Of a stretch of 64,000 bases of DNA, positions 61,488-64,000 are shown in pieces. The notes under the pieces are model-generated. The model was not told the DNA's origin. It worked only from the letters and a program-made list of their open reading frames with translations, and did not search any database. This DNA comes from Colimorpha sp045640985 (GTDB taxonomy: Bacteria > Bacteroidota > Bacteroidia > Bacteroidales > P3): contig JAZUFZ010000048.1 of assembly GCA_045640985.1 (NCBI GenBank), positions 66,482 through 130,481 on the forward strand. Direction: 5' to 3'. Every line of letters begins with the position of its first letter. Within the stretch, counting starts at the first letter, position 1. Made by a program: the position numbers and the translations under genes.

Positions 61488-62075
61488 TTATTCTGCCAGC
61501 AAGGTAGATGCTTGATAGGTCTTTTGGAACTTCTCCATACAACGATGTTTTGTAACTTTGGCGACACTCTCGCTGGCATACCCAAACATACTGGCAATTG
61601 CCTTCATCGAGAGGACATCGCGGTAGTAAGCCCACAATAGTTCGTTGCAAGGAGATGGTAAATGTTTAACAATGGATTGAACCATTTGTTCTCTGTCTCT
61701 TTGTCGCTGTTCGTTTTCTTCTGTTATCTGTAGAATCCTGTCGGCCTTTGCTACAAGTGTTTCGTTGTTTTTCCCGTTCTCATCTACTTCATCAAATGAA
61801 AGAGCAAAACTCTTTTTATTTTTGCGAACCTGCTCAAAAGCTTTGTTCCTGCAGATTCCGATGAAGTAGGTGTAGAGAGAGGATGTAAGGTTTTCAAGTT
61901 CTCCTTCTGTCGCTTTTAGATAAAGGGTGATGGAAGCTTCTTGAAAGACATCTTCACAATCCTCCTTGCAAAGATGGAAATACTGATTTAAGAATGCAAG
62001 TGTGCGGGTCTTGTATTCTTTAGCAAAATCATTCAGCGCCTTTTCCCGTTTCCTATTTAATGGTAGTATTGCCAT
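61488..62075 (-). CDS. ECF-type sigma-70 family RNA polymerase sigma factor
   Basis: 195 residues. Sigma region 2 covers about 20-95 (LCKEDCEDVFQEASITLYLKA, then YTYFIGICRNKAFEQVRKNKK). Region 4 is near 130-185 (LPSPCNELLWAYYRDVLSMKAIASMFGYASESVAKVTKHRC). No regions 1 or 3 are present, so it is an ECF factor. Its likely partner is the membrane protein encoded 17 bases downstream. It starts two bases after the caspase-like gene stop. Targets are unknown; autoregulation of the operon promoter is the first thing to expect. Confidence 0.88.
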   Translation of the reverse strand: MAILPLNRKREKALNDFAKEYKTRTLAFLNQYFHLCKEDCEDVFQEASITLYLKATEGELENLTSSLYTYFIGICRNKAFEQVRKNKKSFALSFDEVDENGKNNETLVAKADRILQITEENEQRQRDREQMVQSIVKHLPSPCNELLWAYYRDVLSMKAIASMFGYASESVAKVTKHRCMEKFQKTYQASTLLAE

Positions 62076-62077
62076 AG

Positions 62078-62950
62078 TTATCTTGAACTTTCAATTACCA
62101 TATGCTGCCTGACCAATCGAGTGTCTTTGTCCATTTTCTTTCTCACATGCTCTATCCAAGTAGTGTCGGATGAGAGGAGGATGGTTAACAACTCCTGAGA
62201 AATAAAGTACGACAATGGCCCATAATATAGATTGTTTTGTTTTATCTCGGTGTTCACTTCATAGGAGCGGCAGGCTTCAATCATATAAAGGGGAGCCATA
62301 TTGGGTTGTGATGTCACTCGGATATTGCCACGTTTATCTATCTTGGGAGCATACGCTTTTCCCGACTGACTAAAACCGATATCCGAACCCCTCATATATA
62401 CACTATTTGTATCTTCTTCTCCACGATAGGATGATCCCGCATGACAGGCATCCAAAACCACATAAACTATTCCTGTTGTTCCAACCCTGATTCGTATTGC
62501 ATCCAGATATTGGTTTAATTCATCATCCAACAGATGGTTTTCGCCAGTGTAAACCTCCTTTTGGTACAAACGTTGTGCATCGTAGGGTATATAGGACTCG
62601 TCCCATCCGTCATTCTCATCGCCATCCGTGTCTTCGACGGCTTGTCCATGACCAGAAAGATGGATGTACACCATATCTCCAGGGTGTACCGTTTGCACCA
62701 ATTTCTTCAGACTCTTTTCAATGGCTTTCTTTGTGGCTCTTTTGTCGGTAAGCGACTCAACATTAAATCCTTGTTTCGAAAATATAGGAGCTAACAGCCT
62801 AACGTCATTTGCTCCGTGTATGCGGCTCCATGAAGCGTCGGAGACTTTGTATTGGGGATAGTCGGAAACGCCAATCAGCAATGCGTACTTTTGTTGGGCA
62901 AATAGGGAAATCGGCAGAAACAACAGCACAAGCATAGACAGGCGTTTCAT
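62078..62950 (-). CDS. Secreted caspase-family (C14) protease
   Basis: 290 residues from ATG 62950 (MKRLSMLVLLFLPISLFAQQ is the signal peptide; a frame from 63004 adds 18 residues of no value). The caspase fold is clear: KYALLIGVSDYP at the start, catalytic His101 in VYIHLSGHGQAVED, and Cys169 in VVLDACHAGSS. Both are intact. The acidic stretch DTDGDENDGWDESYIPYD is typical of bacterial metacaspase-like p20 domains and may bind calcium. It is the first gene of the four-gene operon. As an exported enzyme it would act in the periplasm. Confidence 0.9.
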   Translation of the reverse strand: MKRLSMLVLLFLPISLFAQQKYALLIGVSDYPQYKVSDASWSRIHGANDVRLLAPIFSKQGFNVESLTDKRATKKAIEKSLKKLVQTVHPGDMVYIHLSGHGQAVEDTDGDENDGWDESYIPYDAQRLYQKEVYTGENHLLDDELNQYLDAIRIRVGTTGIVYVVLDACHAGSSYRGEEDTNSVYMRGSDIGFSQSGKAYAPKIDKRGNIRVTSQPNMAPLYMIEACRSYEVNTEIKQNNLYYGPLSYFISQELLTILLSSDTTWIEHVRKKMDKDTRLVRQHMVIESSR

Positions 62951-63140
62951 TATTGATGAGCCTTGTTTATGAGAACAATGATGTGTATTTACAGTCATTT
63001 CCATTTGTATTTTACCGTTTTACTTTTTATTTTATTCCATTTTAATTTTGTAAAAAACAGCTAAGAAGTTTGTGTAATTTACAGAAAATTAACACCTTCG
63101 TATATACAAACAATAAAGAACAAACATCTTATATATATTG

Positions 63141-63148
63141 CAAAAGTA
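63141..63148 (-). promoter_or_regulatory. Probable -7 box for the caspase-sigma-CHAT operon
   Basis: TACTTTTG on the minus strand (63148-63141). A near -33 box, TTTC, lies 18 bases further. The leader would be ~180 bases, unusually long and very AT-rich. The stretch 62951-63640 has no gene; it also holds a hairpin at 63290 and an orphan plus-strand promoter box. Confidence 0.45.
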
Positions 63149-63289
63149 CATAAAAATTTTCATATAGAAAAGCAGTCAATAATAAAAAAAGGTAATTATA
63201 TAATGTTGTCCAAGAAAATATCAAAGAAAGTTGAAAATCTTTTGATTAAAATGTAACATATTGCATATTAGATGTTATAGTATATAGAC

Positions 63290-63331
63290 AAAAACATCAG
63301 TTGAAAAAACGCATACGCCGTTGATGTTTTT
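63290..63331. terminator. Hairpin with A/T flanks, possibly a bidirectional terminator
   Basis: AAAAACATCA (63290-63299) pairs with TGATGTTTTT (63322-63331). The stem has an A-run on one side and a T-run on the other, so it could act in both directions. It separates the operon promoter from the remnant to its right. Confidence 0.6.
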
Positions 63332-63385
63332 GTATTTATTTGCAAGATTTTTTAGTCCCTGTATTGCGAATTCAGAATTTATTTG

Positions 63386-63393
63386 TACCTTTG
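63386..63393 (+). promoter_or_regulatory. Orphan plus-strand promoter box
   Basis: TACCTTTG, followed by CATTGCC. It points towards the gene remnant at 63641 but no start codon with a good frame follows, so its target, if any, is lost or non-coding. Confidence 0.35.
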
Positions 63394-63640
63394 CATTGCC
63401 AATTGTCTGAGAAGGAATGTGAGATTATCTACCCTTAAGAAAGTTTGGACGATTGGCTTTCCTTTTTACGTACCTTTTCTTTCCTTCATCTATATGCATT
63501 TTTGATTTATTTTATTTACAAATACCTCAATCAAAAAATACTGCCATTTCTAACAGTATTTTTTTGAATTTTTTGGCCCCAAAGTATATAATTACCCTAA
63601 TTCATATTGGACAATATGTATATAGTTCCATAGAATATAG

Positions 63641-63898
63641 AATCAATACTACTCCGGTCTGCTCCTCCGCGACCAGGAGGCGCATTTCACCTTCACCGAG
63701 ACCGCACGCCCTTCCAAGGGCAGGCGCACGCCCCAGGTCTTCAACGGAAAGTACCTCACCGTTACCTGTAGCGAAAAGGGCAGGCTCCGACTCAACCTCA
63801 AGACTACCTATCTCACCGCGGACTTCTCCGCGAAAGAGTTCTCCAAAGGACTCGCCAATGAACTTTTGCAATGGAGTGCCAAAGAGCTTGCTCTTTAG
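63641..63898 (+). pseudogene. 3' remnant of an unidentified gene
   Basis: The frame that ends with TAG at 63896 is open back to 63641 (stop at 63638) and has no ATG. It encodes 85 residues with strongly GC-ending codons, including LLLRDQEAHFTFTETARPSK, VFNGKYLTVTCSEKGRLRLN and EFSKGLANELLQWSAKELAL. This reads as genuine protein, while the other frames do not. GC content rises sharply near 63650, right after very AT-rich DNA. The most likely explanation is the tail of a gene whose front was lost by rearrangement or insertion. I do not recognise the family. Confidence 0.55.
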
Positions 63899-64000
63899 GC
63901 CGGAATAAAAAAGTCATGAGACGGTAGTCGAATAAATCGGCCAGGCACTCAACTGCCTCTTAGACAAAGAGTAACCGGATAAACAACTGTTTTCAGTTTT

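Noticed and set aside
57735..62950. Type III-E CRISPR (Craspase) locus
   Set aside because: A TPR-CHAT protease and a sigma factor are present, but there is no gRAMP/Cas7-11 gene or array, and the proteases have signal peptides, so the mechanism cannot be the same.
63453..63908. 151-codon plus-strand frame at the right end
   Set aside because: Its first half is AT-rich noise and its second half is a wrong-frame reading of the GC-rich remnant, which reads as real protein in another frame (63641-63898).

Overview
The window is chromosomal DNA from a member of the Bacteroidota, most likely Bacteroidales (Prevotella/Bacteroides-like, probably an uncultured gut lineage). The grounds are promoters of the TTTG-N19/20-TAnnTTTG type, a type IX secretion (T9SS) cargo with a C-terminal sorting domain, a PorD (DUF4835) homologue, a GldB-type lipoprotein, a DUF3276 PUR protein, a fimbrillin/BspA-type leucine-rich lipoprotein and the ParAB-DUF5683 order. 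The genus cannot be fixed from the sequence.

Layout. 1-6.2 kb (minus): an envelope operon running DUF349 protein, GldB-like lipoprotein, LtaS-like phosphotransferase, diacylglycerol-kinase-like enzyme, and an NlpC/P60 hydrolase cut by the window edge. 6.3-9.1 kb: T9SS cargo, YfcE-like phosphoesterase, EamA transporter. 9.4-17.2 kb (plus): DnaB, deoxyhypusine-synthase homologue with cysteine desulfidase, PUR protein, ParA, ParB, DUF5683, GalE. 17.4-22.3 kb: tRNA-Glu(CTC), a glycosyltransferase, a Deg-type protease, a MATE exporter, a secreted protein. 22.4-32 kb (plus): LeuS, NusB, DUF1573, YajC, YbbR, CoaE, GH3/beta-lactamase fusion, DjlA-like protein. 32-42 kb: second MATE, an FGE-like protein, Hpt, two lipoproteins, AsmA, MutS2. 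42.9-54.3 kb: GcvP, BspA-like lipoprotein, Nfo, DUF805, PepE, GyrB, PorD, aminotransferase. 54.3-64 kb: an AT-rich accessory block, all minus strand, with two tiny membrane proteins, a Pif1-type helicase/TPR fusion, a 106-aa orphan, and a compact operon of caspase-like protease, ECF sigma factor, membrane anti-sigma-like protein and TPR-CHAT protease; it is followed by a GC-rich gene remnant.

Two things stand out. First, the accessory operon puts two caspase-fold proteases, both with signal peptides, next to a sigma/anti-sigma pair, separated by 1-17 bases. The arrangement suggests a proteolysis-gated transcription switch, conceptually similar to the TPR-CHAT/sigma arrangement of type III-E CRISPR (Craspase) systems but lacking CRISPR parts. 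Second, the intergenic DNA carries a family of repeats with a strict 11-bp period. Three near-identical ~115-bp palindromes (7.3, 21.5 and 33.5 kb) each consist of five TATCTCC-like heptamers facing five or six GGAGATA-like heptamers, all at exact 11-bp steps. Further one-directional 11-bp arrays lie near 7.5, 9.1, 33.7, 42.3-42.5 and 54.5 kb. An identical 24-bp module follows the arrays at 9.2 and 54.4 kb in the same relative orientation. I cannot match these to a described repeat family.
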